Part shown: positions 1 to 10,918 of the stretch, piece by piece
Numbering within the stretch: the first letter of the stretch is position 1
How the letters are laid out: each line of letters begins with the position of its first letter
Assembly (NCBI GenBank): GCA_019637175.1
Contig: JAHBWD010000009.1
Location: 1 to 64,000 of the forward strand
DNA length: 64,000 nucleotides
Reading direction: 5' to 3'
Origin: Labilithrix sp.
GTDB taxonomy: Bacteria > Myxococcota_A > Polyangia > Polyangiales > Polyangiaceae
Made by a program: the position numbers and the translations under genes
Notes under the pieces: model-generated
Databases searched by the model: none
What the model was told of the DNA's origin: nothing
What the model saw: the letters and a program-made list of their open reading frames with translations, nothing else

Positions 1-65
1 TCTCGAGCTGCCTCATCGAAGACCTCCCCTCGCGGCCGGAGCGCGCGCCCCACCGTGGTTTCTAG
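1..65 (+). CDS. 3' end of an unidentified plus-strand gene
   Basis: The third reading frame is open from the window edge to a TAG at 63-65 and would end in residues like SCLIEDLPSRPERAPHRGF. Only about 20 codons are present, so no family can be named. The G/C third positions are compatible with real coding sequence, but a chance open frame is quite possible at this GC content. Confidence 0.3.
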   Translation, partial: SSCLIEDLPSRPERAPHRGF

Positions 66-132
66 CACGGGAGAGCCACCGTGGCTGCGCGGCGCGCGCA
101 AAGCGCGGCGCGCCTCAGGCCTTCGCGTCTTT

Positions 133-211
133 GAGGCGACGGCGGCCGCGCCCGCCGAAGAGCAGGATGCCGATCACGGCGACGAGGAGCACCGCGCCCG
201 CGCCCGCGACG
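133..211. repeat. 79-bp direct repeat, copy A (fragment of the HEAT/TPR gene end)
   Basis: This matches 2049-2127 at 75 of 79 positions by eye. In copy B the sequence encodes the C-terminal membrane anchor ([16 protein letters not shown]) of the HEAT/TPR protein. Copy A still encodes the same anchor on the minus strand, ending in a different tail (RRRLKDAKA), but sequence above about 215 does not resemble the rest of that gene. It is therefore a gene-end fragment or a separately acquired anchor module. Confidence 0.75.
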
Positions 212-532
212 CGGCCTCCGCGACGTGCAGCGCTACGCGATGGACTGATCGCGCAGCCTTCGTGCACGAACGAACGCGCGGAGCTCTCCGGCTTCGCGCG
301 TTCGTTCATTCGGCGTGTCGTCTCCTGCCACCGTGCTTGGTGTCGGGAGCCAGGGGACGCGATCCGCGTCCACGACCACGAGATCGCGGTATGACACCAT
401 GACCCTGGTGCGCGGCGTTTCTCGACGCACGGCGCGGCCGTCGGTTCACGGGGCCGGGGCTCACGGGTCCGATTCACTCGAAAGGCCGCTGGACCGCGAA
501 TTGCTTTGGCGATGACCATGCCGACGACCTCG
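212..532. other. Intergenic stretch without a convincing gene
   Basis: Open frames here are short, overlap each other and show no family features. The one clear structure is the perfect inverted repeat at 268-307. The 3' end probably carries the promoter and ribosome-binding site of the lipoprotein starting near 533, but no strong promoter boxes stand out. Confidence 0.5.
268..307. repeat. Perfect 13-bp inverted repeat (stem-loop)
   Basis: GAACGAACGCGCG at 268-280 is exactly complementary to CGCGCGTTCGTTC at 295-307, with a 14-nt loop. Neither side has a T-tract, so it is not a standard intrinsic terminator. It could be a Rho-linked 3' end structure or a protein-binding palindrome. Confidence 0.6.
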
Positions 533-901
533 ATGCGTCGCGTGATGCCGGCGCTCCTCTCGGTGTGCGCGCTCGCGTGCAGCTACCCCGCGCTCGCCCC
601 GATAGCCCACGACGTAACCGTCACGACTCTTCCACCGCCGCCCAGCTGCGAACACATCGCGTCCATCCGCGGTCGCGCCGGCACCGGATGGCCACCAGCG
701 GAGACGTTCCCAGAGCCATCATCGTACACGGACCGCCCCCTCCTCCTCGGGTACGCGATGAATGATCTTCGCAACCGAGCCGCTGCCGTCGGAGCGAACT
801 ACGTCCACCGCTCGGAGCCGACGCTCTCGGCGCCGTGGGGAAGCATCACGATCGCGGAGTACGCGGGCTTCGCGTACCGCTGCCCACTCCATCGCGGCTA
901 A
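533..901 (+). CDS. DUF4156-like lipoprotein, stop codon rebuilt by an IS
   Basis: About 122 residues. It has a short signal peptide ending in a lipobox (SVCALAC, Cys about residue 17), so it is probably lipidated and exported. The mature part carries a block RNRAAAVGANYV that resembles the DUF4156/RcsF-type small envelope lipoproteins, in which a sensor or structural role is suspected. I chose ATG 533 because it sits directly before the basic n-region; ATG 506 would add an untypical leader. The stop TAA at 899-901 is made of TA from the target site plus the first base of the inserted IS630 element. Before insertion it would have been TAG, so the protein is unchanged. Confidence 0.7.
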   Translation: MRRVMPALLSVCALACSYPALAPIAHDVTVTTLPPPPSCEHIASIRGRAGTGWPPAETFPEPSSYTDRPLLLGYAMNDLRNRAAAVGANYVHRSEPTLSAPWGSITIAEYAGFAYRCPLHRG

Positions 902-1907
902 CACCGAGACCGGTTGACGCGATCTCGTCGACATGATCTCTACTGGGCGTGCCGATACCGATGAAGTTGCGCGAGGCGGTCCTTCGCGCGCGGTCCGAAG
1001 GTCTCACGTACGAGGAGACCGCGAAGCTGCTGGGGATCGGTCGCGCGACCGTGAACCGGATCCTGCGGCTGCACCGAGAAACGAACGCCCTCACGCCGAG
1101 ACCTCGTGGCGGTGGGAACGTCTCGCCGATCCACGGTGCGATGGCCGAGTTGCTCTCCGCGATCATCAGCGAGATGCCCGACGCGACTGTCGCCGAGCTG
1201 GCTGCGACGCTGATGAAGCGGTCGCGTACGTCGACGAGTCGTTCCGCGGTCCAGCGCGCACTCTTTCGCTTGGGGTTCTCTCGAAAAAAAAGTCGTTCGT
1301 CGCCACGGAGCGCGACACCCCCGAGCACCGGGCGCGGCGAGAGGAGTTCTGCGCGCTCCTGAAGCACGCAGATCTGAGCAGCCTCGTTTTCATCGACGAG
1401 TCCTTCGTCAAGACCGGCATGCGCCGCGAGTACGCGCGCTCGATGCGCGGTCAGCGCGTCACCGGAACCAGGCCCTTTCGCTCGTGGAAGACGATCTCGC
1501 TCATCGGCGCGATCCGCCTTGGCGAGAAGCCGAAGATCATGACGAGCAAGAAGGCCGTCGACGGCCGCACGTTCCTCCGCTTCGTCCGGCGGCGGCTTAC
1601 CCCGTGGCTCTATCCCGGCGACATCGTCATCATGGACAACCTCAGCATCCACAAGATGCTCGTCGTCCGCGAAGCGATCCGCGACGCGGGCGGCTTTCCG
1701 ATCTTCCTGCCGACCTACAGCCCGGAGCTGAATCCGATCGAACGCCTCTGGGCAGACATGAAGCGACAGCTTCGAACACTCGCCCTGAACGCGCAGCACG
1801 AGCTGCTTCGTGCGGTCCGACGACTTCGGGCCTCGACACCGATCGCGAAGATCGAAGCCTGGTTCCGTCATTCCCTATCCGAGGCTCGCATCAAGTGATC
1901 TCGGTGT
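901..1907 (+). mobile_element. IS630-family insertion sequence
   Basis: A 1007-bp element bounded by TA dinucleotides (899-900 and 1908-1909), the target duplication expected for IS630/Tc1-mariner elements. The ends are inverted: ACACCGAGACC at the left and the complement of ACACCGAGATC at the right. The flanking target bases make a palindrome when joined (GCGGC-TA-GCCGC). It carries a single transposase split over two frames. The intact ends and transposase suggest a fairly recent insertion. Confidence 0.85.
949..1898 (+). CDS. IS630-family transposase made by -1 frameshifting
   Basis: The first frame (949 to the slip site) encodes a helix-turn-helix region (TYEETAKLLGIGRATVNRIL, residues about 19-40). 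The second frame encodes the DDE catalytic core. A run of eight A at 1284-1291 contains the heptamer A AAA AAA in the first frame; a -1 slip there joins the frames into a product of about 316 residues. Catalytic residues are visible: Asp in VFIDES, Asp in VIMDNLSIH, and Glu in LNPIERLW. The last two are separated by 34 residues, the D34E spacing typical of IS630/Tc1 transposases. The start at 949 uses ATG with continuing MKLREAVL; nearby starts cannot be excluded. Confidence 0.85.
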
Positions 1908-2021
1908 TAGCCGCGCGACCTTGTCATCTGTGGTACTACGTTCAAACGACTGGCCCGTTCGAAAGCGAGGAGCTCGTCGGCAACGTCCGGTGAGGGCTCG
2001 ACGCTGCCCCATCGGTGGGCG

Positions 2022-3452
2022 TTACCTGCTCAGCTCCTCGCGCCCCGAGAGGCGCCGGCGGCCGCGGCCGCCGAAGAGGAGGATGCCGATCACCGCGACG
2101 AGGAGCACCGCGCCCGCGCCCGCGACGGCGCGCGTGCGGTCGTGGCGCTCGACGGACGTCGCTTCGAGGCGATCGAGCTCGGCGCGCGCCTTCGCGTGCG
2201 CGGGATCGAGCGCGAGCGCGCGCTTGAACGGCTCGACGTCGTTGATGCCGCGCGCGAGGAGATCTTTGCCTTCGAGGTACGCGATCTCGGCCTTGATCTG
2301 AGGCACGCGAGGGCCTTCGGGCGGCGCGAGACGCGCCGCCTTGCGGAACGCGGCGAGCGACGCGGCCGGATCGGAGTCTTGGATCTTCTGCGCGTAGAGC
2401 ACGTACGCCGAGACCATCTCGCCGCGCCGATCGAGCATCGGCTGCCGCGCGAGGACCTTGTCGAACGCGGCGATCGCCTCGTCGACGTTCCCCTGCTTCT
2501 CCTTGGCGAGCCCCTCTTCGAGGAGGCCGTAGACCTCTTGCAGGCGGAAGCGATCGTAGGCGGCGAACAGCTCCTTCGCGACTTCGGACGCGGGCCACGC
2601 GTCGGGCGCCGGCTTGCCCGTCAGGTTCGCGTACGCCTCACGGAGCTTCCAGATCGCGTCTTGCCCGTAGCTCGTGAGCGCTTCGCGCGCCGCGGTGCGC
2701 ACCTGCACGCGATCGGAGCTCACGAACGAGAGGATCACCGGCACCGCGTCGAGATCGTGGATCGTTCCGTACGCTTGGAGCACGTCGGCGAGGACCTGAT
2801 TGTCCTTCGTTTGCACCGCGTCGCCCGCGATGCGCTTGCCCATGCCCTCGAGCTGGTTGTACGCCCAGTGCCGGAGCTCGCTCGACGAGCCCTTGCGCGT
2901 CTCGATGAGCGCCGGGACCGCCTTGTCGCCGAGCGCGCGAACGACGCGCGTGATCTCCGGACGAAACGCGCCGTTGTGATCGCCCGCGAGCTTCACGAGC
3001 TGACGCACCGCGGGCGTCGTGCCCGCGTGCGCGAGCGCGCGAACGAGCGCGGCGGTCGTCAGCGCCGTCTTGAAGCCCGCGCCTTCGCCCTTCGGCGTCT
3101 TCAGGAGCGCGTCGCACAAATCTCCGTCTTGCGACTTGTTCTCCTTCGCCTGCTTGATCGCGGCGGCCACCGCGACGCTCGACGACTTGCGCAGCTCGGC
3201 GAGCTTCTTCGCGATCGCCGGCACCGCGTCTTGGCCCAGCTCGGAGAGCGCCTTCGCGGCGTTGCGCCGTCCGTCGGCGTCGTCGGCGAGGAGCGGCGCG
3301 ATCATGCGGTCGAGCTCCTCGGTGGAGAGCCCTCCTTCTTCGGCCGTCTTGCTCGCCTCTTCCGAAGGCGCATCGGCCCACGCCGGCGCCGCGAGCGAGA
3401 GCATCAGGCAGATCGCCAATCCACGCCCGACTCTCTTCGACGCCGTCACCAT
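2022..3452 (-). CDS. Exported HEAT/TPR-repeat protein with C-terminal membrane anchor
   Basis: 476 residues. An N-terminal signal peptide (about 1-27, ending APAWA) is followed by several alpha-helical HEAT-like repeats (about 45-290, for example [20 protein letters not shown] and [19 protein letters not shown]). A TPR-like region follows (about 310-420, [17 protein letters not shown]), then a single hydrophobic segment near 445-463 before RGRRRL. It probably sits in the envelope as a protein-interaction scaffold; no enzyme motif is seen. It lies 40 bp downstream of acyP on the same strand and could be cotranscribed. Its last 79 bp recur at 133-211. Confidence 0.75.
   Translation of the reverse strand: MVTASKRVGRGLAICLMLSLAAPAWADAPSEEASKTAEEGGLSTEELDRMIAPLLADDADGRRNAAKALSELGQDAVPAIAKKLAELRKSSSVAVAAAIKQAKENKSQDGDLCDALLKTPKGEGAGFKTALTTAALVRALAHAGTTPAVRQLVKLAGDHNGAFRPEITRVVRALGDKAVPALIETRKGSSSELRHWAYNQLEGMGKRIAGDAVQTKDNQVLADVLQAYGTIHDLDAVPVILSFVSSDRVQVRTAAREALTSYGQDAIWKLREAYANLTGKPAPDAWPASEVAKELFAAYDRFRLQEVYGLLEEGLAKEKQGNVDEAIAAFDKVLARQPMLDRRGEMVSAYVLYAQKIQDSDPAASLAAFRKAARLAPPEGPRVPQIKAEIAYLEGKDLLARGINDVEPFKRALALDPAHAKARAELDRLEATSVERHDRTRAVAGAGAVLLVAVIGILLFGGRGRRRLSGREELSR
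2049..2127. repeat. 79-bp direct repeat, copy B
   Basis: Partner of 133-211, with 4 mismatches in 79 bases. Here it is the coding sequence of the transmembrane anchor of the HEAT/TPR protein. The two copies lie in the same orientation and bracket the DUF4156 lipoprotein and the IS630 element. Confidence 0.75.
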
Positions 3453-3492
3453 CCACTTGCCTCCACGTCGATGAACGCCCCGGACGGGGAGC

Positions 3493-3771
3493 TCATTCTA
3501 CGATGGCAAACTCCGGGAATTCGCCGGTGTAGCCGCGCCAGCGGACGTCGACGTGGTCGACCCGCGCCGCCGAAGGCCCATGGTTCGCCCAGCTCGCGAG
3601 CTCCTTGATCGAGTCTTCGTCGCCCTCGGCGAGCAGCTCGACGCTCCCGTCGGAGCGGTTCCGAACCCAGCCGGTGATGCCGAGGCGGCGCGCCTCACGC
3701 TGGGTCGCAGCGCGAAAATAGACGCCCTGGACGCGCCCTCGAACGACGAGATGGATGCGTTTTTGAGCCAT
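3493..3771 (-). CDS. acyP: Acylphosphatase
   Basis: 92 residues, the normal size. Acylphosphatases hydrolyse the carboxyl-phosphate bond of small acyl phosphates in the cytoplasm. The signature GRVQGVYFR holds the catalytic Arg, and [12 protein letters not shown] holds the catalytic Asn. The C-terminus ([10 protein letters not shown]) matches the family. The start ATG gives [12 protein letters not shown], the usual short N-terminus. It is divergent from the DUF2760-Hsp70 operon and upstream of the HEAT/TPR gene on the same strand. Confidence 0.93.
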   Translation of the reverse strand: MAQKRIHLVVRGRVQGVYFRAATQREARRLGITGWVRNRSDGSVELLAEGDEDSIKELASWANHGPSAARVDHVDVRWRGYTGEFPEFAIVE

Positions 3772-3855
3772 GATTTCGGTCCTCCAAGGCTCTACCGAAG
3801 GACGCCGCCGAGGGCAACCTCCTTGCCCTTTCTCATGCTGAGGGGGCCGACTAGA

Positions 3856-4427
3856 GTGCGCGGCGTGTCAGCTCAGCTCCCCTTTCTGACCCGGCTCTGG
3901 TTCGCGTGGGTCTGCTACTTCCGCATCCTCTTCGACGGGGCCTTCGCGGCGACGGTGCACGGTTTGCCGGCGCTCCCCGCGCCCGCGCCCGAGCCCGTCC
4001 CCGAGAAGAAGGTGCCCGAGAAGCCGGCGCGGCCCGAGCCTCCCAAGCCTCCGCCCACGGACGCCGCGCTCCAGCTCCTCGCGCTCCTCCAGCGCGAAGG
4101 CCGCCTCGTCGACTTCCTCGAAGAGGATCTGTCGGGCGCCGCCGACGCCGACATCGGCGCGGCCGCGCGCGTCGTGCACGCCGGCTGCCGCAAGGCGCTC
4201 CGCGATCACGTCAAGCTCGAGCCCGTGCGCGACGAAGAAGAAGGCGCGCGCGTCACCCTCGCCGAAGGCTTCAGCCCGAACGAGGTCAAGCTCACCGGCA
4301 ACGTGCAGGGCAAGGGGCCGCACACGGGCACGCTCCGTCATCGCGGCTGGCGCGCCGCCGACGTCTCGCTGCCCACCGCGGTCGACGGACACGACAGCCG
4401 CGTCGTCGCACAAGCAGAGGTCGAGCT

Positions 4428-4431
<4 letters not shown>
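3856..4431 (+). CDS. DUF2760 protein, first gene of the Hsp70 operon
   Basis: About 191 residues. A hydrophobic N-terminal stretch (FLTRLWFAWVCYFRILFDG) is followed by a Pro/Glu-rich linker (PAPAPEPVPEKKVPEKP) and a conserved C-terminal region (LLALLQREGRLVDFLEEDL, AGCRKALRDHVKL, HRGWRA) that matches DUF2760. In several proteobacteria this family is found next to atypical Hsp70 genes, as here. I chose GTG 3856 for the purine-rich GAGGGGG about 10 nt upstream; ATG 3835 and GTG 3865 are alternatives. Its stop overlaps the start of the next gene (GTGA), implying translational coupling. Biochemical function is unknown. Confidence 0.75.
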
Positions 4432-6281
<1,850 letters not shown>

Positions 6282-6284
6282 CGC

Positions 6285-9044
6285 ATGACCGCGCGTTACG
6301 TCGTCGGGATCGATCTCGGCACGACCCACACCGTCGTGGCCTACGCGCCGATCGAGCAGAAGAAGCAGGTCCGCGCGCCGGAGCCTCGCATCTTCGAGGT
6401 GCCGCAGCTCACCGCCGCGCGCGAGATGGAGCCTCTCCCGCTCTTGCCTTCGTGCCTCTACGCGCCGCTGCCCGGCGAGGTGAACGGCGATCCCGAGTGG
6501 GTCACCGGAGAGCTCGCGCGTCGTCGCGGCGCCGAGATCACCGGTCGATTCGTCGCCTCGGCGAAGAGCTGGCTCTCGTTCGCCGCCGTCGATCGCCTCG
6601 CGCCGATCTTGCCGTGGGGCGCCGCCGACGCGAGCGCCGATCGCGAGGCGTCGCCGCGCCTCTCGCCGGTCGACGCGAGCGCGCGCCTCCTCGCGCACGT
6701 CCGCGCGGCGTGGGATCACGATCTGCCCGACGCACCGCTCGCGGAGCAAGACGTCGTCCTCACGCTCCCCGCTTCGTTCGACGAGGTCGCGCGCGAGCTC
6801 ACCCTCCGCGCGGCGGAGCAGGCCGGGCTCCGCCCCGTGCTCGTCGAGGAGCCCACCGCGGCGTTCTACGCCGCCATGCGCGGCGAGCGCGCGCTCCGCG
6901 CGATCGCGTCCGAAGGCGACAAGTCCGACAAGACCATCCTCGTGTGCGACGTCGGAGGCGGCACGACGGATCTTTCGCTCATGGGCGTTTCGAGGGCGAG
7001 CGTGGCGCCTTGGTTCGCGGTGCGGCGCATCGCGGTCGGCCGCCACATCCTCCTCGGCGGCGACAACATGGACCTCGCGCTCGCGCAGCTCGCCGAGGGC
7101 CGCGTCGCCGGACGAGACGGCGCGCGGCTCGACCCCACCGAGCTCGCGCAGCTCGTGCTCTCGTGTCGCACGGCCAAAGAACGAATCCTCGCCGGCGAGG
7201 CCGAAGAGGCGCGCGTCACCGTGCTCGGCCGCGGCTCGAAGCTCGTCGGCGGCGCGCGCGGCACGACGCTGAAACGCGACGAGGTCCATCGCGTCGTCCT
7301 CGGCGGCTTCTTTCCTCGCGTCGACGACGCTTCGCTCGCGAACAAGCCGCGCGGCGCCGTCGTCTCCTTCGGCTTGCCCTACGAGCGCGATCCCGCGATC
7401 ACGCGGCACGTCCGCCAGTTCCTCTTGCGTCACGCCGCGGAGCTCCCGCGCGGCGCGCCCGACGCCGTCCTCTTGAACGGCGGCGTCTTCAACGCGAAGC
7501 CCATCGTCGAGGCGCTCCTCGCCGCGATGGGCGACGCCGCGCCCGCCGTCGTCCCCGGCACCGATCCCGATCTCGCGGTGGCGCGAGGCGCGGTGCTCTA
7601 CGGCTTCGCCCGGCGGGGCACGGGCATCCGCATCGAGAGCGGGGCCTCGCACGGCTACTACGTCGCGCTCGCGGGCGACGGCGAAAAGCGTGCAGTATGC
7701 ATTTTACCGCGCGGCGCCGCCGAAGGCGTCCGCCACGAGGCGGGGCGGAAGTTCGAGCTCACCGTCGGGCGCACGGTGCGCTTCGACCTCTACGCGTCCG
7801 ACGTCGCGCGCGACGAGGCGGGCGCGCTCATCGAGGTCGACGAAGAGGCGTTCGAGCACTTGCCGCCGCTCGTCGCGCGCCTGCCCGCTTCGGGCAAGGA
7901 GCAGACCGTCCCGGTGCACCTCGGCGGCGAGCTGATGACGACCGGCCAGCTCGAGCTCTCGTGCACCGAGGCCTCCGGCGCTGCGGGGCGCAAGTACCGC
8001 CTCGAGTTCCAGCTTCGCGATCCCTCGACGCCGCGGCAGACGAGCATGCCGCCGCCGCCGTCGCTCGCGCCCCCGGCGCAGCCGGTGTCGACGCGCCTCT
8101 CGGTCGCGCCTTCCAAGCTCGGCGAGGCCGACAAGATCCTCGAGAAGGTCTTCGGTCGGAAGGGTGAGGCCGAGCCGCGCGAGGTCAAGGACGTCGTCCG
8201 CGATCTCGAGAAGGTCCTGGGCGACCGCGCGAGCTGGACGATGGAGGTGACGCGCGCGCTCGCGGATCGCCTGCTCGACAACACGGGCGCGCGACGACGC
8301 ACGGCGCACCACGAACGCAACTACTGGCTCTTGCTCGGCTACTGCCTCCGCCCCGGCTTCGGCGATCCGGGCGATCCGCAGCGCATCGAGCGCGCGTGGC
8401 CGCTCTTCGACGGACGTCTCGCGTTCCCCGGCGAGCCGCGGGGATGGCAGCAGTTCTTCATCGCGTGGCGACGCATGTCCGGCGGCCTCGCCGAGCCCAT
8501 GCAAGTCACGGTGCGCGAAGCGTTCGATCCCGCGATCGCTCCGGCCGAAGCCGGCTTGAAGAAGCCGAAGCGCGTGCCCGAGGCGCCCGACGAGCTGCTC
8601 GCGACGCTGGCTGCCCTCGAGCGCGTGCCCGTCGCGCGGCGCACGAAGCTCGGCGAATGGATCGTCGAGAAGACGTGGGCCGCTCGAGATCCTCGGCTGT
8701 GGGGAGCGCTCGGGCGCGTCGGCGCGCGCGTGCCCGTCTACGCGAGCCTGCATCACGTCGTCGCGCCGAAGCACGCGGAGGAATGGCTGCGCCACCTCCT
8801 GCGGCAGAAGTGGGAGTCGGTCGCGACGGCCCCTCACGCCGCCGTTCAGCTCGCGCGCGTGACGGGCGATCGCGCGCGCGATCTTCCCGAGCCGCTCCGG
8901 CTCGAGGTCGCCAAGCGCCTCACGGCCGTCGGCGCGAAGGACGCGTGGATCCGCGCCGTCAAGGAGCTCGTCGACGTCGGCGAAGAGGAGCGCGTCGCGA
9001 TCCTCGGCGAGGGCCTGCCGATCGGCCTCAAGCTCAAGGACTGA
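6285..9044 (+). CDS. Hsp70-family protein with long C-terminal DUF3731-like domain
   Basis: 919 residues. The ATPase motifs match its neighbour: VVGIDLGTTHTVVAYA, VCDVGGGTTDLSLM and VLLNGGVFNAKPIVEALL. From about residue 585 a Pro-rich linker leads to a helical region (for example ARRRTAHHERNYWLLLGYCLRPGFG and GRLAFPGEPRGWQQFFIAWR) typical of the DUF3731 extension of this subfamily. It starts 3 bp after the previous stop, so the three genes form a tight operon. Similarity of the two ATPase halves suggests tandem duplication followed by gain of the extension. The partner substrate is unknown. Confidence 0.88.
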   Translation: MTARYVVGIDLGTTHTVVAYAPIEQKKQVRAPEPRIFEVPQLTAAREMEPLPLLPSCLYAPLPGEVNGDPEWVTGELARRRGAEITGRFVASAKSWLSFAAVDRLAPILPWGAADASADREASPRLSPVDASARLLAHVRAAWDHDLPDAPLAEQDVVLTLPASFDEVARELTLRAAEQAGLRPVLVEEPTAAFYAAMRGERALRAIASEGDKSDKTILVCDVGGGTTDLSLMGVSRASVAPWFAVRRIAVGRHILLGGDNMDLALAQLAEGRVAGRDGARLDPTELAQLVLSCRTAKERILAGEAEEARVTVLGRGSKLVGGARGTTLKRDEVHRVVLGGFFPRVDDASLANKPRGAVVSFGLPYERDPAITRHVRQFLLRHAAELPRGAPDAVLLNGGVFNAKPIVEALLAAMGDAAPAVVPGTDPDLAVARGAVLYGFARRGTGIRIESGASHGYYVALAGDGEKRAVCILPRGAAEGVRHEAGRKFELTVGRTVRFDLYASDVARDEAGALIEVDEEAFEHLPPLVARLPASGKEQTVPVHLGGELMTTGQLELSCTEASGAAGRKYRLEFQLRDPSTPRQTSMPPPPSLAPPAQPVSTRLSVAPSKLGEADKILEKVFGRKGEAEPREVKDVVRDLEKVLGDRASWTMEVTRALADRLLDNTGARRRTAHHERNYWLLLGYCLRPGFGDPGDPQRIERAWPLFDGRLAFPGEPRGWQQFFIAWRRMSGGLAEPMQVTVREAFDPAIAPAEAGLKKPKRVPEAPDELLATLAALERVPVARRTKLGEWIVEKTWAARDPRLWGALGRVGARVPVYASLHHVVAPKHAEEWLRHLLRQKWESVATAPHAAVQLARVTGDRARDLPEPLRLEVAKRLTAVGAKDAWIRAVKELVDVGEEERVAILGEGLPIGLKLKD

Positions 9045-9084
9045 GCGTTCCGCTCGGGCCTCGAGCCGACGCGCGCTGCGCGCG

Positions 9085-9477
9085 TCAGTGGATGCGCGGT
9101 CGATCGACCGCGACGAGCGTCTCGAAGGCGAGCAGCAGCGTCGCGCGATCGAACGGCTTGAGCAGCATCGGGATCGAGAACGCCCTGGGGAACACGTCCG
9201 TGCCGCTCATCAACACGAAGCGCCGCGCGACCGGATGCGCGCGGGCGACGAGGTGCTCGAAGAGCGCGAGGCCGCTCATCGCAGGCAAGTGCAGGTCGCA
9301 CAGCACGAGATCGAAGCTTCGACCGCCATCGAGCTCCGCGAGCAGCGCCTCGGCGGAGTCCGCCGTCGTCGTGTCGAATCCGTCGCGGAGAACGCGCGCG
9401 TACGCGGCGCGCAGACGCGCGTCGTCTTCGACGATCGCCACGCGCGCGAGCTCACTGCAACGAGGCGACGCCAGCAC
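9085..9477 (-). CDS. Stand-alone response-regulator receiver protein
   Basis: 130 residues, a single CheY-like domain. The acidic pair is in VAIVEDDARL, the phosphoacceptor Asp in LVLCDLHLPAMSG, the Ser/Thr switch in VLMSGT, and the conserved Lys in LLKPFD. No output domain is present. It lies 28 bp after pncB and at the end of a same-strand run containing a hybrid kinase, so it may be a phosphorelay intermediate of that kinase. The exact start is uncertain (the first 10 residues are not conserved-looking). Confidence 0.85.
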   Translation of the reverse strand: MLASPRCSELARVAIVEDDARLRAAYARVLRDGFDTTTADSAEALLAELDGGRSFDLVLCDLHLPAMSGLALFEHLVARAHPVARRFVLMSGTDVFPRAFSIPMLLKPFDRATLLLAFETLVAVDRPRIH

Positions 9478-9505
9478 GACATCGAGAATAGGGACGACGT
9501 CGTTA

Positions 9506-10873
9506 TCAGCGGTTAAGAATCGCTGCGTCGAGCTCCGACGCGAGCGCCTCGAGGTGGGAGGCGATGCGAACAGGATACCTCGGCGACACCTCGAGTGAGC
9601 GGAGGTGCGCAGGGAGCGACGCGAGCCCTGCGGCGACGCGTTCGCGAACGAGCTCCAGCGATTCAGGCCGCGCCAAGCGGCGGCCCGCGCGCATCACGGG
9701 AACGAGCAGCGGCTCGTGCTGCGCCGAAGGCTCGACGTCGCCCGCGAGCGTGACCACGTCGGACTTCATCACACCGTGCGCACCATCGGTCGCATGGAGG
9801 CGATACACCTGCTTCCGGCCCGGCCAGGTGGCCTTGCCCTCGGAGCGCTTTCGGCGCGGCCGCCCGGCGTACTCTTCGAGCTTGTACGCGCAGTCGAGGT
9901 ACGGCGCGTCGGCCGACGTGTCGAGGCGCGTGCCGACGCCGAAGCCGTCGATGGGCGCGCCGCCGCGCACGAGATCGCGCAGCGCGAGCTCGTCGAGGCC
10001 GCCGCTGGCGAAGATCGTGCAATCGTGCAGGCCGCCTTCGTCGAGGATCTTCCGCACGCGCCTCGCGTGCTCGGCGAGATCGCCGCTGTCGATCCGCACC
10101 GACCGCGCGCGGATCCCCTCGCGCGCGAGGGCGACCACGTTCGTCGCGCCGCGCTCGGTGTCGTAGGTGTCGATGAGCAAGGCCGCGTCGTTCGGGTTCG
10201 CGCGGGCGAAGTTGCGAAACGCCTCGAGCTCGTCGTCGTGCGCTTCCACGAAGGAGTGCGCCATCGTTCCGTAGAGCGGGATGCCGAAGCGCACGCCCGC
10301 GAGCACCGCGGACGTACCGCTGAAGCCCGCGAGGTACGACGCGCGCGCGGCGAGCACGCCGGCCTCGAAGCCGTGCGCGCGGCGCGCGCCGAAGTCGACG
10401 AGCAGCTTGCCCGGCGCGGCGAGCACCGCGCGCGCCGCGGTCGAGGCGACGAGCGTCTGGAAGTGGATGACGTTCATGAGGCGCGTCTCGACGATCTGCG
10501 CTTCGGCGATAGGCGCGACGATCTGCACGATCGGCTCGTCCTCGAAGACGAGGGTTCCCTCGGGAACGGCGTCGACGTCGCCCGTGAACCGCAGGTTCTC
10601 GAGCTCGGCCCGAACGGCGCGGCTCACCTTCCCCGTCCGCTCGAGCTCGCGCAGATCTGCCGCGTCGAACCGGAGCGCTTCGAGGTACGCGAGCGCTTGC
10701 TCGAGGCCCGCGGCGACGAGGAAGCCGCGCGCGCGCGGCAACCTGCGCACGAAGAGCTCGAAGACGGCGCTCGCGCGCATCCCCGCGGCGCCGTACGCGC
10801 CGACCATCGCGAGCTCGTAGAGGTCGGTGAAGAGCGGCTCCCGCGTGGCTGAGGGCTCGTGGTGGCGCGCCAT
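9506..10873 (-). CDS. pncB: Nicotinate phosphoribosyltransferase
   Basis: 455 residues. It makes nicotinate mononucleotide from nicotinate, PRPP and ATP in NAD salvage (cytoplasm). Family blocks seen: LFTDLYELAMVGAYG near the N-terminus, FGARRAHGFEAG, YGTMAHSFVEAH (region of the phosphorylated His), IDTYDTERGATNVV, VRIDSGDL, IFASGGLDE and IDGFGVGTRLDTS. Length and order fit the bacterial family well. It sits between a hybrid histidine kinase and a lone receiver on the same strand, an unusual neighbourhood for NAD salvage. Confidence 0.95.
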   Translation of the reverse strand: MARHHEPSATREPLFTDLYELAMVGAYGAAGMRASAVFELFVRRLPRARGFLVAAGLEQALAYLEALRFDAADLRELERTGKVSRAVRAELENLRFTGDVDAVPEGTLVFEDEPIVQIVAPIAEAQIVETRLMNVIHFQTLVASTAARAVLAAPGKLLVDFGARRAHGFEAGVLAARASYLAGFSGTSAVLAGVRFGIPLYGTMAHSFVEAHDDELEAFRNFARANPNDAALLIDTYDTERGATNVVALAREGIRARSVRIDSGDLAEHARRVRKILDEGGLHDCTIFASGGLDELALRDLVRGGAPIDGFGVGTRLDTSADAPYLDCAYKLEEYAGRPRRKRSEGKATWPGRKQVYRLHATDGAHGVMKSDVVTLAGDVEPSAQHEPLLVPVMRAGRRLARPESLELVRERVAAGLASLPAHLRSLEVSPRYPVRIASHLEALASELDAAILNR

Positions 10874-10918
10874 CGGCCCACCGTGAAGCAGCGAACGTGC
10901 CTCTCCGCCTCGAGATCG

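Noticed and set aside
268..307. Inverted repeat as an intrinsic terminator
   Set aside because: No T-tract on either side; kept only as a stem-loop.
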